Shown: positions 18,863 to 28,678, numbered from the stretch's first letter. The stretch is 64,000 nt of DNA from Pelosinus sp. IPA-1 (GCF_030269905.1 NZ_BSVC01000001.1:248001-312000); one strand, 5' to 3'. Made by a program: numbers and translations. Notes: generated by a model from the letters alone, not told the origin.

Positions 18863-20998
18863 ATGCAAGATAATAAACTGAATTCACGGATGAAAAAAAT
18901 CTTGCTTAGAATTTGTGCAGAAGATAAGTATGTAACGATTTCTGCCATTGCCAAAGAATTAGGTGTTAGTGCAAAAACAATTTTAAGAGAATTACAAGAA
19001 GTGGAAGATTGGCTTATTTCCAAAGGATGCAGTCTGAGTAAAAAGACAGGGGCAGGTATTAAGGTAAATGGTAGTCACGATAGAAAGACAATGATTCTTG
19101 AGATTCTAAAAGGGGAAAAGGAAGAGAACTTATATTCCCCAAAAGAAAGACAAATCGTGATTGTTAGTGAGTTATTGCAGAATCAAGAATCAGTTAAGTT
19201 ATATAATTTTACTAAAATATTAAAAGTAACAGAGGGAACAATTAGTAACGATTTAGATAAAGTAGAACAGTGGTTTAAAAAACAAGGAATTACATTGGTC
19301 AGAAAACCTGGTTTAGGGGTTTATATTGAAGGCCCAGAAACTAATATTCGAAAAGCTATGGTGCATTTTATTTATGAGAATATCGAAGAAGACCAATTAC
19401 TAGGAGTTATAAGAAATAGCTTAGTGAAATCGACGAATCAAGCAACGGATATTGAAACAAAAACTCGTAGAAGATTACTAAACCTAATTGATAAAGAAGT
19501 GATTCATAAATTAGAATCATCGATACATGAAGCAGAAGAAAAAATGGAGCATAAGCTAGCGGACAGTGCTTATGTAGGGTTAATTGTTCATTTAGCGCTT
19601 GCTGTGCAAAGAATCAGAAAGAATGAAGAAATTACAATTGACCAAGAGTTTTTGCAAGAATTAAAAAGATATCCGGAGTATTTGGTGGCAACAGATATGG
19701 TGGCTAGTATTGCAAAAAATTTTGGCATCAATATCCCAGAATCTGAAATTGGTTATATTACGATGCATATTAGAGGTTCAAAAAACCGGAATGATTATAT
19801 AAAAGATACTAGCAAAATTGTCGGTAATTTTGAATTGGTGAAGATTTCAAAGGAAATCATTAAAATTGCGGAAAGAGAAACAGGGCGTCTATTAATCCAA
19901 AATGAAAATTTACTTGTCGGCTTAGTCAATCATTTGGGGCCAGCTATTAGTCGATTGAAAATGAACTTAGATATTCGAAATCCTTTTTTGGAAGAAATTA
20001 AAAACTTCTATCCTGAGCTAGTAGCCATTAGTAGAAAATGTGCTGTCGTGGTAGAAAAACAATTAGGTATTATTATGCCTGACTCTGAGATTGCCTATAT
20101 CGCAATGCACCTAGGAGCTGCTATCGAAACGGGTAAACGGTTGCCAAAACCTGTATATCGTTGTGCCATTGCTTGCTCAACTGGCATGGGGACTTCTAGA
20201 TTGTTGGCAACAAAGATAGAAAAAGAGTACGACAACATTCAAATAGTAGAGATTATTTCTACGATTCACATTGAAGAAACAAGGCTAAAAGAAAAAAAAA
20301 TTGACTTCATTATTTCAACAGTTTCGATTGATTATTGTTCTATTCCAGTAGTAACTGTCAATCCGTTACTCTTTGAAGAAGATAAAAATAGAATCAACAC
20401 TCAAATGAAATTGTTAGTAAATAAGGTGGAGTATTATCCTAGTAAAAATGTTGATGGAGTTAGATTTGAAGATAAACTGCATGTACTGCAGCAATATGCA
20501 GTGGCAATTCTTGAAATTCTAGAAAATTTTTTCACCCTAAAAGACTATGAATCTAATACGATAGAAGAAATGATTCAGGGGGTAAGTTCCTTACTAGGTA
20601 CAAATGATGAAATGGTAAATCAGTTAGCTACAGCCTTACAAGACAGAGAAGAAAAGGGTGGAACTTTTATTACAGGACATGGGTTTGTTCTACTTCATTG
20701 CCGGACAGAGGCAATGAAAAAACTACATTTTGGTGTAGTGCAGAACGTAAAACAAATTTATGCAATGAATGGAAAGGGAGAAAAAGAAGAAGTTACACTA
20801 GGAATTATTATGATAGCACCAGAAAAAAGTAGCGAACATGCGATAGAAACAATCAGCCATCTTAGTAAGATGCTTGTAGAAAGACCTGATTTTATCAGGC
20901 TGCTACAAGAAGGAGCAGAGAAAGACGCAGTGAAAGAAGTAAGCAATGTATTAGAAGAATTTTATTGGATGAAAAATAAAAATCTTATGGGGGTATAA
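18863..20998 (+). CDS. mtlR: MtlR-type PTS-regulated transcriptional activator
   Basis: A 711-residue BglG/MtlR activator: two N-terminal helix-turn-helix domains ([36 protein letters not shown]), two PTS regulation domains ([12 protein letters not shown]...[16 protein letters not shown]...YIAMHLGAA), an EIIB-Gat-like domain with cysteine in [14 protein letters not shown], and a C-terminal EIIA-Mtl-like domain ([17 protein letters not shown]). Histidines in the PRDs and the EIIB cysteine are phosphorylated by PTS proteins, making activity depend on hexitol supply. ATG follows TGGAGGG. It sits between two EII genes it probably controls and ends 2 bases before the second. Confidence 0.9.
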   Translation: MQDNKLNSRMKKILLRICAEDKYVTISAIAKELGVSAKTILRELQEVEDWLISKGCSLSKKTGAGIKVNGSHDRKTMILEILKGEKEENLYSPKERQIVIVSELLQNQESVKLYNFTKILKVTEGTISNDLDKVEQWFKKQGITLVRKPGLGVYIEGPETNIRKAMVHFIYENIEEDQLLGVIRNSLVKSTNQATDIETKTRRRLLNLIDKEVIHKLESSIHEAEEKMEHKLADSAYVGLIVHLALAVQRIRKNEEITIDQEFLQELKRYPEYLVATDMVASIAKNFGINIPESEIGYITMHIRGSKNRNDYIKDTSKIVGNFELVKISKEIIKIAERETGRLLIQNENLLVGLVNHLGPAISRLKMNLDIRNPFLEEIKNFYPELVAISRKCAVVVEKQLGIIMPDSEIAYIAMHLGAAIETGKRLPKPVYRCAIACSTGMGTSRLLATKIEKEYDNIQIVEIISTIHIEETRLKEKKIDFIISTVSIDYCSIPVVTVNPLLFEEDKNRINTQMKLLVNKVEYYPSKNVDGVRFEDKLHVLQQYAVAILEILENFFTLKDYESNTIEEMIQGVSSLLGTNDEMVNQLATALQDREEKGGTFITGHGFVLLHCRTEAMKKLHFGVVQNVKQIYAMNGKGEKEEVTLGIIMIAPEKSSEHAIETISHLSKMLVERPDFIRLLQEGAEKDAVKEVSNVLEEFYWMKNKNLMGV

Positions 20999-21000
20999 AT

Positions 21001-22851
21001 ATGGGTGAGGGTAGAATACAAGAAAAAGTCCAAAAGTTTGGTCGATTTTTAAGTGGCATGGTAATGCCGAACATTGGAGCGTTTATCGCTTGGGGCTTAA
21101 TCACAGCACTTTTTATTCCTACGGGATGGTTACCAAGTGAATATTTAAGCAAACTAGTTGGACCGATGATAATCTATTTACTTCCTCTCTTGATTGGTTA
21201 TACCGGTGGTAAAATGGTGTCAGATAGTCGGGGTGGTGTTCTAGGGGCAATTGCTACCATTGGTGTGATAGTTGGGGTTGATATCCCTATGTTTATTGGC
21301 GCCATGATTATGGGGCCTCTTGGTGGCTATGTTATCAAAAAGTTTGATGAGGCGATTGAAGGAAAAGTACCAGCTGGCTTTGAGATGTTAATCAATAACT
21401 TCTCAGCAGGTATTATTGGTGCATTACTGGCATTATTAGCTTATACAGGAATTGGCCCTGTGGTTGTATCTTTAAATGTAATTCTTAAAAATGGAGTAGA
21501 AAGCATTGTAAATGCAGGCTTATTGCCGTTAGTCTCCTTGTTTATTGAACCAGGAAAAATATTATTTTTAAATAATGCTATGAATCATGGTATCTTAAGT
21601 CCAATTGGCATACAACAAGCAAAAGAAGTAGGAAAATCCGTATTCTTCTTATTAGAAGCCAATCCTGGCCCAGGTCTTGGTATTCTACTTGCTTACTGGA
21701 TGTTTTCTAAAGGCATGATCAAACAATCCGCACCAGGAGCTATAATTATTCACTTCTTGGGTGGTATCCATGAAATTTATTTCCCGTATGTATTAATGAA
21801 CCCACTTCTCTTACTTGCTGTTATTGGTGGGGGCGCGAGCGGCGTATTTACGTTTAATCTATTAGGTGCTGGCTTAGTAGCAAGTCCTTCTCCCGGTAGT
21901 ATCTTTGCAGTGTTGGCTATGATACCAAAAGGCGGTTACTTTGCAGTACTCACCGGAGTTCTGGTATCGACAGTCGTTTCCTTTTTAATCGCTTCCATCT
22001 TTGTTAAACAAGCTAGTGCAAAACAAGATGATTCTCAATTGGAAGAAGCAAAAGAAAGTGTGAAAGAACTTAAAGGTAATATCGTTAAACACCACGATAT
22101 TAAGAAAATTATCTTCGCCTGTGATGCAGGCATGGGGTCGAGTGCGATGGGGGCAACAACCTTACGCAACAAATTTAAGAAAGCTGGATTTAATATCGAG
22201 GTGGTGCATTGTGCGATTGAAGCGATTCCTAGTGATGCTCAAATCGTCGTCACTCACGAAAAGCTAGCGGCTCGCGCAAAAAGTAAAGCACCTAATTCTG
22301 AATATATATTAGTAAGAGATTTTATCGATAATCCTGTTTTTGAAACAATAAGTAAAAGGCTACAGCCTATAAATGGTTCCGTTATTGTAGAAGAAAATAC
22401 TGATGATAAAGAAGATAGTGCAATTTTACGGAAAAGTAATATTCTCTTAGGTTTAAAAAGCATGGAAAGAGATGAAGTCATTCGCATGGCCGGCAGTTTG
22501 CTCTATAAGAGCGGTTATGTAGATGAAGAGTATATTGAAGCTATGATTGAAAGAGAAAAGGATCTTACGACCTATATTGGTAAAGGAATTGCCATTCCTC
22601 ATGGTGTAGGTAAAGCAAAAGAAAATATTAAAAAATCTGGAATGGTTGTCTTGCAGTTCCCAGAAGGAGTTTCCTTTGGTGACGAAACGGCTTATATGGT
22701 AATTGGTATCGCAGGTGTAGGAAATGAACATTTGAGTATTCTTTCTAACATTGCTACCGCGATTAATGAAGAAGATGATAGTATGGTAGAGGTACTGAGA
22801 ACAACAACAGATAGTGAATATATCTATAACTTATTTCATAGCTCAAATTAG
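21001..22851 (+). CDS. mtlA: PTS mannitol-type transporter, EIICBA fusion
   Basis: A 616-residue complete mannitol-type enzyme II. EIIC (about 1-335) is near-identical to the product of 17353, EIIB has phosphocysteine C374 in [13 protein letters not shown], and a C-terminal EIIA (about 470-616) has phosphohistidine H534 in [11 protein letters not shown]. This is the architecture of Escherichia coli MtlA. Nucleotide similarity to the first copy runs through EIIC and EIIB, then stops where EIIA begins, which suggests tandem duplication followed by loss or gain of EIIA. It starts 3 bases after mtlR; GGGGG in the mtlR end is the likely ribosome site. Confidence 0.92.
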   Translation: MGEGRIQEKVQKFGRFLSGMVMPNIGAFIAWGLITALFIPTGWLPSEYLSKLVGPMIIYLLPLLIGYTGGKMVSDSRGGVLGAIATIGVIVGVDIPMFIGAMIMGPLGGYVIKKFDEAIEGKVPAGFEMLINNFSAGIIGALLALLAYTGIGPVVVSLNVILKNGVESIVNAGLLPLVSLFIEPGKILFLNNAMNHGILSPIGIQQAKEVGKSVFFLLEANPGPGLGILLAYWMFSKGMIKQSAPGAIIIHFLGGIHEIYFPYVLMNPLLLLAVIGGGASGVFTFNLLGAGLVASPSPGSIFAVLAMIPKGGYFAVLTGVLVSTVVSFLIASIFVKQASAKQDDSQLEEAKESVKELKGNIVKHHDIKKIIFACDAGMGSSAMGATTLRNKFKKAGFNIEVVHCAIEAIPSDAQIVVTHEKLAARAKSKAPNSEYILVRDFIDNPVFETISKRLQPINGSVIVEENTDDKEDSAILRKSNILLGLKSMERDEVIRMAGSLLYKSGYVDEEYIEAMIEREKDLTTYIGKGIAIPHGVGKAKENIKKSGMVVLQFPEGVSFGDETAYMVIGIAGVGNEHLSILSNIATAINEEDDSMVEVLRTTTDSEYIYNLFHSSN

Positions 22852-22882
22852 CACAAAAAAATCAAGTCTCTGGAGGAAAATA

Positions 22883-23815
22883 ATGATAATTACTGTTACT
22901 TTAAATCCAGCAGTTGATAAAACAGTAGAAATTAATGATCTGCATATAAATAGGGTGAATCGAGTAGCTTCGGCAAGGGTAGATGCAGGAGGCAAGGGGA
23001 TTAACGTTTCAAAGGTTATATTAAACTTAGAAGGGAAAAGTAAGGCCATTGGGTTCCTTGGCGGCAAAGCAGGGACTTTTATCAAAGGTTATCTAGATGA
23101 AATGGGTATTGCCAATGAATTTGTTTTTGTCAAAGGGGAAACTAGGACGAATCTCAAGATTGTAGATCCGATGCAACATACAAATACGGATATAAATGAA
23201 ATAGGACCAGATATCACCCTTGAGGATAGTAAAAAAATTGATAATATTATTTCAGAGTCTGTCAATGAAAAAACCGTTATTGTTTTCTCGGGCAGTGTCC
23301 CTCCTAATGTAGATCTTGCCACCTATCAAAAGTGGATTCAAAGGGCAAAAGAAAAGGGTGCCAAGGCTATTCTTGATGCAGATGGAGAACTGTTACAACT
23401 AGGAATTGAAGCGGGACCATATCTGATAAAACCAAATATTCATGAACTAGAAAGACTACTTGCCAGAAAGATTAATAGCATGGAAGACACGGTAGAATGT
23501 GCTAAAGATCTTATGGGAAAATACGGTATAGAAATTGTAGTTGTTTCTATGGGAGAGAAGGGAGCCTTGTTTCTAAATAAACAGGTTACTATCTTTGCTG
23601 AGGGTATTAAAGTAGATGTGAAAAGCACTGTGGGAGCAGGCGATTCAATGGTAGCTGCCCTTGCTTACGCCATAGATAAAGGAAGTTCTTTTGAAGACGC
23701 AGTAACACTGGCTGTTGCTGCTGGCACGGCCAATGTAATGACTTGTGGTACAGAACCTAGTTCTCTTGAGGTAATTAGAGAACTAGAGAAAAAAGTACAG
23801 TGGAAGTATTTGTAA
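22883..23815 (+). CDS. 1-phosphofructokinase-family (PfkB) sugar phosphate kinase
   Basis: A ribokinase-fold kinase of 310 residues. The N-terminal ITVTLNPAVDKT and GGKGINVSK, the anion hole with catalytic Asp in TVGAGDSMVAALAYA and the KPNIHELERL segment are those of the FruK/LacC group, which phosphorylates fructose 1-phosphate or tagatose 6-phosphate at the other end. TGGAGG at 7 bases selects ATG 22883; the longer frame from 22814 overlaps the PTS gene. In this operon the substrate would be a hexulose phosphate made by the neighbouring dehydrogenase. Which isomer is not visible from sequence. Confidence 0.82.
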   Translation: MIITVTLNPAVDKTVEINDLHINRVNRVASARVDAGGKGINVSKVILNLEGKSKAIGFLGGKAGTFIKGYLDEMGIANEFVFVKGETRTNLKIVDPMQHTNTDINEIGPDITLEDSKKIDNIISESVNEKTVIVFSGSVPPNVDLATYQKWIQRAKEKGAKAILDADGELLQLGIEAGPYLIKPNIHELERLLARKINSMEDTVECAKDLMGKYGIEIVVVSMGEKGALFLNKQVTIFAEGIKVDVKSTVGAGDSMVAALAYAIDKGSSFEDAVTLAVAAGTANVMTCGTEPSSLEVIRELEKKVQWKYL

Positions 23816-23843
23816 CATTAAAATTGATAAAGGTGGCTATAAA

Positions 23844-25103
23844 ATGAAAACAAGAGCAGTACGATTATATGGTAAAAAAGATTTACGGTTAGATGAGTTT
23901 GAATTACCTGAAATAAAAGAAGATGAAATATTAGTACAGGTCATTTCCGATAGTATTTGTATGTCGAGCTACAAGGCAGCAGTACTGGCAAGCGATCACA
24001 AAAGAGTTCCTGCAGATATTGCCGAGTATCCGATTATCATTGGACATGAAATGGCTGGTAATATTGTTGAAGTGGGTTCTAAATGGAAAGATCAGTTTAA
24101 AGTTGGAGAAAAATTTTCTATGCAGCCAGCTTTGAATTATAAGGGCAGTATGGATTCTCCTGGTTATTCTTACCGTTATTGTGGTGGGGCTGCTACCTAT
24201 GTGATTATGCCTCAGGAAGTTATGGAGCTAGGATGCTTACTCAAATATGAAGGTGAATCTTATTATGAAGCGTCCTTGGCAGAGCCAATGTCTTGTATTA
24301 TTGGATCTTTTCATGCCAATTACCATACGACAATGGGCAGCTATGAGCACAAAATGGGAATTGCTGAAGGCGGAAAGTTGGCTATTTTAGCTGGGGCAGG
24401 CCCAATGGGACTTGGTGCAATTGATTATGCGCTCCATTGTGACCGAAGACCAAAAATGATTGTAGTAACGGATGTGGATGAGAACAGACTAAAAAGAGCA
24501 GAGAGTATTTTTTCCATAGAAGAAGCTAAGGAAAATGGTATTGAACTTGTTTTTGTAAATACAAAAGATATGGCGGACGCACCTGGATATTTGCGAAATA
24601 TTACGGGGGGCACTGGGTTTGATGATGTTTATGTGTTTGCTCCAGTAAAACCATTAGTGGAACAAGGCGATAAAATTTTAGGACGAGATGGTTGCTTGAA
24701 CTTCTTTGCAGGTCCTACAGATATTAATTTCTCTGGAGAGTGTAATTTTTATAATGTACACTATAATTCCACTCATATTGTTGGGACTACTGGAGGGAAT
24801 ACCAATGATATGATTGAATCATTACGGATGACAGAGAAGAAGCTAATTAATCCAGCTGTTATGGTCACTCATATAGGCGGGCTTGATAGTGCCGCTGAGG
24901 CTACTTTAAGGTTGCCAGAGGTACCAGCGGGGAAAAAATTAATTTATACCAGTATCAACATGGAATTAACGGCAATTGCTGATTTTGCAGAACTGGGTAA
25001 AGAAAATCCCCATTATGCAAAACTAGCTGAAATAACCCAAAGAAATAAGGGATTATGGTGCACGGAAGCAGAAAAATACCTGTTAGAAAATTGGAGTAAA
25101 TAA
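23844..25103 (+). CDS. Zinc-dependent dehydrogenase, SorE (L-sorbose 1-phosphate reductase)-like
   Basis: A 419-residue medium-chain dehydrogenase. The N-terminal KTRAVRLYGKKDLRLDEFEL and the GHEMAG, GYSYRYCGGAATYV and LAGAGPMGLGAIDYAL (NAD(P)-binding) segments resemble Klebsiella SorE, which interconverts L-sorbose 1-phosphate and D-glucitol 6-phosphate. It is longer than ordinary alcohol dehydrogenases (about 340-350). No classical mannitol-1-phosphate dehydrogenase (MtlD) is present in the locus, so this enzyme may oxidise the hexitol phosphate delivered by the PTS. Substrate is inference. AAAGGTGG precedes the ATG and a strong terminator follows the stop. Confidence 0.78.
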   Translation: MKTRAVRLYGKKDLRLDEFELPEIKEDEILVQVISDSICMSSYKAAVLASDHKRVPADIAEYPIIIGHEMAGNIVEVGSKWKDQFKVGEKFSMQPALNYKGSMDSPGYSYRYCGGAATYVIMPQEVMELGCLLKYEGESYYEASLAEPMSCIIGSFHANYHTTMGSYEHKMGIAEGGKLAILAGAGPMGLGAIDYALHCDRRPKMIVVTDVDENRLKRAESIFSIEEAKENGIELVFVNTKDMADAPGYLRNITGGTGFDDVYVFAPVKPLVEQGDKILGRDGCLNFFAGPTDINFSGECNFYNVHYNSTHIVGTTGGNTNDMIESLRMTEKKLINPAVMVTHIGGLDSAAEATLRLPEVPAGKKLIYTSINMELTAIADFAELGKENPHYAKLAEITQRNKGLWCTEAEKYLLENWSK

Positions 25104-25104
25104 G

Positions 25105-25150
25105 AAGAAGGCCTATAAATCTCAGTTATGAGATTTATAGGCCTTCTTTA
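25105..25150 (+). terminator. Terminator of the hexitol locus
   Basis: An 18-base perfect stem (25105-25122 with 25131-25148) ending in CTTCTTTATT. Confidence 0.9.
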
Positions 25151-25169
25151 TTGCTATAGGATAAGAATG

Positions 25170-25401
25170 TTGAAACACAGAGAACACAGAGCACCACAGA
25201 GGGCGCAGAGTAGCATTTATAATATGGTTTGCCATAAAAATCTCCTATTCTCTGTATCCTCTGCGTCTCTGCGGTTCAATTCCCTTTTCCCTCCTATCCA
25301 ATTTTTTCTTTGTGCTCTCTGTGTCTTTGTGTTTCAAAAAAATTGTTATCCCACACAATTCCCCAAAGGAATTTATATCCTTCATGTCTTCGTGTTTAAA
25401 A
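25170..25401. repeat. Cluster of degenerate CACAGAG repeats in inverted arrangement
   Basis: Four related units beginning TTGAAAC(A/G)CA or similar. Unit 1 is on the plus strand (25170-25210); units 2 (25250-25279), 3 (25308-25337) and a weak unit 4 (25381-25401) are on the minus strand. Each is built from CACAGAG or GCAGAG heptamers. The intergenic stretch 25151-25560 holds nothing else I can support; the 102-codon frame across it follows the repeats and shows no family. Confidence 0.6.
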
Positions 25402-25560
25402 TGTTTTTAATTAATATGCCAAGGCGTTTTTCTTAATCTACCTCCATCATTTCTCCACAAATGGTTTGTATAATATTATATGGGATGCACATTCTGTAAT
25501 TGTAAGGTATGATTGTTTTAATGATATTTTAGTGCGTAAGTGAGAAGAAGAGGTGTTAAT

Positions 25561-26256
25561 GTGAAGGTATTAGTCGTAGATGATGATGAAAAAATCTTAA
25601 AAGTACTAGTTACGTATTTAAATAAGGAAGGATATGTAACAGAAACAGCACAGGATGGTTTATCAGCAATTGCTAAAGTCGATAAAGGTAATCCAGATAT
25701 AGTGTTACTGGACGTAATGTTACCAGGAATGGATGGCTGGGGCGTTTGCAAAGAAATTAGACGTAAAAGCAATGTGCCAATTATTATGCTGACGGCTAGA
25801 GTGGAGGAGGCTGACCGGATCATTGGTTTGGAGATTGGTGCCGATGACTATGTTACGAAACCCTTTAGCCCACGAGAGGTGATCGCCAGGATCAGGGCTA
25901 TTCTTCGAAGGGTACAGCCTGTAGAGCAGAAAGGAGAAATGCAGGCTGTGTTGCGGTTCGGAGATCTAATCTTGCAGCCTCATAACCATAATGTAATTGT
26001 AAAGGGAACAACCATGGAATTAACACCTACGGAATATAAAATGCTGGAATTATTTATAGAACATCCAAAACAAGTTTTTTCAAGGCTGCAATTGATTGAA
26101 AAAGTACAGGGATATACCTTCGAAGGCTATGAGCGAACCGTTGATTCACATATAAAAAATCTGCGAAAAAAACTAGGTGAACCCTTTGGAGAATCTCCTT
26201 ATATAAAAACCGTATATGGCGTCGGCTACAAATTGGCAGGTGAACAGCATGCGTAG
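25561..26256 (+). CDS. OmpR/PhoB-family response regulator
   Basis: A 231-residue regulator: receiver with acidic DDDE at the start, phosphoacceptor near D52 in VLLDVMLPGMDGWG and K near 101 in YVTKPFSP, then a winged-helix domain (TPTEYKMLELFIEHP ... RTVDSHIKNLRKKL). AAGAGG at 7 bases selects GTG 25561 over the longer frame from 25540. It overlaps its kinase by 8 bases. The locus with a His/Met-rich secreted protein suggests a metal or envelope-stress signal, which is inference. Confidence 0.92.
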   Translation: MKVLVVDDDEKILKVLVTYLNKEGYVTETAQDGLSAIAKVDKGNPDIVLLDVMLPGMDGWGVCKEIRRKSNVPIIMLTARVEEADRIIGLEIGADDYVTKPFSPREVIARIRAILRRVQPVEQKGEMQAVLRFGDLILQPHNHNVIVKGTTMELTPTEYKMLELFIEHPKQVFSRLQLIEKVQGYTFEGYERTVDSHIKNLRKKLGEPFGESPYIKTVYGVGYKLAGEQHA

Positions 26257-27373
26257 TTTGCTTGCTAAGGTAACGATTATCTTTTTTACCACAACGACAG
26301 CTGTTGTTGTTGGGTTAATGCTTGTCGTAAATTTCCAGGTATCATCTCATTTTAGTCGCTATTTGAATATGCATGAAATGCATGGAATGCGGAATCATGG
26401 AGAAATGATGTCTATGATGGGAGGGCCAGAAATACAATTTATTAGCTCCTTACAACACTCCTTGTTATTCGTTGTTGGCGCTATGTTACTGATAGGTCTT
26501 ATTGTGAGTTATTATCTAGCCCGTAGTATTACAATACCCATGATTGAACTTAATAAGGCGGTTAATGACGTGGCGGCAGGTAATCTTGATGCTAGTGTGA
26601 TAGTGAATCGTCAGGATGAGGTTGGACAACTGGCAATGGCATTTAATGCTATGACGGCAAAGTTGAAATCCAATACTATTCTTCGGCAACGGTTTTTAGC
26701 TGGGGTAGCTCATGAACTTCGTACGCCACTCACTATTTTAAAGGCGAATCTAGAAGGTATTGGTGATGGAATTATCGAGGCTGATAAGGAACAAATAGAT
26801 TCTTTAACAGAAGAAGTAGATCGATTAACAAAGATGGTCAATGACTTAAGGGATCTCTCTTTATTAGAGACGGGACAAATCCATCCTGAATGTACAACTT
26901 TTGATATTAATTCGATTTTGCGCCAAGTGGTGAGTAAAATGAAATCTGTAGCGGAGGAAAAAGGGCTTGCCCTTAACCTAGAAACAAATAAGATGCCTCC
27001 ACTTTGGGGCGATGCTGCTATGGTTAATCAGATTCTGTATAATCTCGTTATCAATGCAATTCGGTATACAAGTGCAGGAGGTAAGGTTACTGTCACAGCA
27101 ATTGAAGAGGCGGGTATGGCAAAAATAAGTGTAATTGATACGGGAATCGGAATTAGCGCAGAAGATCAGGAACATATTTTTGATTATTTTTATCGCGTCG
27201 ATCCAGCGCGGACGAAAAAAAGTGGCGGTACGGGTCTTGGGCTTGCTATTGTCAAACAACTAGCCTTGGCCCAGGGAGGACAGATTCATGTAACAAGTAC
27301 CTTAGGACATGGCAGCTCATTTTCATTGCTATTACCCTTGAAAATTCATGAAAATCTCACAGTTTCTCCATAA
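26249..27373 (+). CDS. Sensor histidine kinase with a His/Met-rich sensor loop
   Basis: A 374-residue membrane kinase. Helix 1 near residues 6-28, a short extracytoplasmic loop of about 45 residues containing MHEMHGMRNHGEMMSMMGG, helix 2 (LLFVVGAMLLIGLIVSYYLA), HAMP, HisKA with the phosphohistidine in VAHELRTPLTIL, and the HATPase (DTGIGIS, GGTGLGLAIV). The loop is unusually rich in His and Met, residues that bind Cu(I)/Ag(I). ATG 26249 follows CAGGTGA and overlaps the regulator stop; the longer frame from 26216 lies inside the regulator. Confidence 0.9.
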   Translation: MRSLLAKVTIIFFTTTTAVVVGLMLVVNFQVSSHFSRYLNMHEMHGMRNHGEMMSMMGGPEIQFISSLQHSLLFVVGAMLLIGLIVSYYLARSITIPMIELNKAVNDVAAGNLDASVIVNRQDEVGQLAMAFNAMTAKLKSNTILRQRFLAGVAHELRTPLTILKANLEGIGDGIIEADKEQIDSLTEEVDRLTKMVNDLRDLSLLETGQIHPECTTFDINSILRQVVSKMKSVAEEKGLALNLETNKMPPLWGDAAMVNQILYNLVINAIRYTSAGGKVTVTAIEEAGMAKISVIDTGIGISAEDQEHIFDYFYRVDPARTKKSGGTGLGLAIVKQLALAQGGQIHVTSTLGHGSSFSLLLPLKIHENLTVSP

Positions 27374-27475
27374 AAAATCCACATTCTTCGATTATACTAT
27401 GAATATAGAAGGCATCTTATCAGTTACAGGATACTGATCAAGAGCTAAGCATATAAAATGTGGAGGGAAATAAAT

Positions 27476-28000
27476 ATGAAAAAGAAAATCTTATTAATGG
27501 TAGCGCTAGCGGCGCTTATTGCGATACCCGTTTTTGCAGCAACAGAGTCTGTTAATCCAATGAATGAACATCATAGTCAAATGATGACTCATCATCAACA
27601 AATGATCGAGCAAGCTGTTACCGATGGAACCATTACAACTGAAGAGGCAGCCACCTTAAAAGAAAACATGGAGAAAGTAGCACCTATCATGCAAAAAATC
27701 ATGCAAAAGGGTGGCATGATGGGGAATGGCATGATGAAGAATCATGATAAGATGCAAGGCGACCATAATCAAATGATGAACCACCATCAACAAATGATCG
27801 AGCAAGCGGTTACCGATGGAACGATTACAAGTGAAGAAGCAGCTACCTTGAAAGAAGGCATGGAGAAAACAGCACCTATCATGCAGAAAATAATGCAAAA
27901 GGGTGGCATGATGGGTAAGGGCATGATGAAGAATCATGAGAAGATGCAAAACGGTATGATGGAAAATGGTAATAACAGTGGACCATGTGTGAACCAATAA
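27476..28000 (+). CDS. Secreted His/Met-rich protein with an internal duplication (DUF2680-like)
   Basis: A 174-residue exported protein: signal peptide of about 21 residues ending IPVFAA, then two near-identical repeats of about 60 residues. Each reads HHQQMIEQAVTDGTITxEE, then AATLKExMEKxAPIMQKIMQ, then KGGMMGxGMMKNH. The IEQAV-DG-IT-EEA pattern resembles DUF2680 proteins. The density of Met and His suggests binding of copper or silver outside the membrane, like small metal sponges. TGGAGGGAA selects ATG 27476. It directly follows a kinase whose sensor loop has the same composition, so it is probably a target of that system. Function is inferred from composition only. Confidence 0.75.
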   Translation: MKKKILLMVALAALIAIPVFAATESVNPMNEHHSQMMTHHQQMIEQAVTDGTITTEEAATLKENMEKVAPIMQKIMQKGGMMGNGMMKNHDKMQGDHNQMMNHHQQMIEQAVTDGTITSEEAATLKEGMEKTAPIMQKIMQKGGMMGKGMMKNHEKMQNGMMENGNNSGPCVNQ

Positions 28001-28010
28001 TTAATGAGCA

Positions 28011-28043
28011 AAGAACCAGAACTATTTCTGGTTCTTTTTTTTT
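28011..28043 (+). terminator. Terminator after the His/Met-rich gene
   Basis: AAGAACCAGAA pairs with TTCTGGTTCTT, followed by a long T-run. Confidence 0.88.
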
Positions 28044-28156
28044 GCACATATTATAATACCATTTTGCAGGGATTTCAGAGTCCTTTTAGCAACCATAGGG
28101 GTATTTTGTATCATTGGAGTTGGAAATACAGGAAAATCATCCCAATTAGGCTAATG

Positions 28157-28202
28157 AAAAACCTCCTATGGTAGAAAAAATAACTACCGTAGGAGGTTTT
28201 AC
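28157..28202. terminator. Hairpin terminator for the converging small gene
   Basis: AAAACCTCCTATGGTAG (28157-28174) pairs with CTACCGTAGGAGGTTTT (28184-28200) with one wobble. A and T runs on both sides make it usable from either strand; it lies 12 bases after the stop of the minus-strand gene at 28214. Confidence 0.7.
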
Positions 28203-28213
28203 TTTTAATAGAT

Positions 28214-28411
28214 TTAATCACTTTGTGTTCCCTTTAACGTGTTTATACACCATCCAAAAGTCTTGCCTTCCTTGACTCCTTTCTTTAATCTTTCTTCTAG
28301 TTGCTTAGATTGTTGTAATGTTTTAGTTAAGACATATATAGAATTATCTTGCTTATCACTAAAAAAGGAGTCTATCTCTACTTTGAAACCCATTCTGGAG
28401 ATCGTAATCAC
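28214..28411 (-). CDS. Small hypothetical protein
   Basis: A 65-residue protein of unknown family, starting ITISRMGFKVEIDSFF and rich in Lys/Glu toward the C-terminus (QQSKQLEERLKKGVKEGK, likely helical). It has no signal peptide or membrane helix. AAGGAGG lies 7 bases before GTG 28411, which selects this start over a longer 85-codon frame. A hairpin terminator follows. The strong ribosome site and terminator support a real gene despite its size. Confidence 0.6.
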   Translation of the reverse strand: MITISRMGFKVEIDSFFSDKQDNSIYVLTKTLQQSKQLEERLKKGVKEGKTFGWCINTLKGTQSD

Positions 28412-28533
28412 ATGCAATCCTCCTTGCCTAGTTTTAGGTAAATTTCCTTTCTTATTACATGTCCGAATCAATAAATACAGTCTAAGTATTCCCTAAATTT
28501 TTTTATCATAATATTCTGAATCCCTTACAAATG

Positions 28534-28611
28534 TAATGCAATATAATATAAATACATGCCCTAATTTTAAATTGGTTTATATTGCATTATTTAATCAGAT
28601 GAGAGTATAAT
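28534..28611 (+). promoter_or_regulatory. Promoter of the Cys/His-tail gene with a 13-base inverted repeat
   Basis: TTGCAT (28582-28587), 18-base spacer, TATAAT (28606-28611). The 13-base sequence 28534-28546 is repeated in perfect inversion at 28577-28589, overlapping the -35 box, so a repressor or looping site is possible. Confidence 0.5.
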
Positions 28612-28678
28612 ATAAATGGGCATATGCTCAATAATTCTAGTTGGTTATATATAATAAAATAAAGGGGGCAGATCCATC

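Noticed and set aside
25128-25436. 102-codon plus-strand frame after the hexitol locus
   Set aside because: It runs through a terminator and the CACAGAG repeats, has no ribosome site and no recognisable family; composition follows the repeats.
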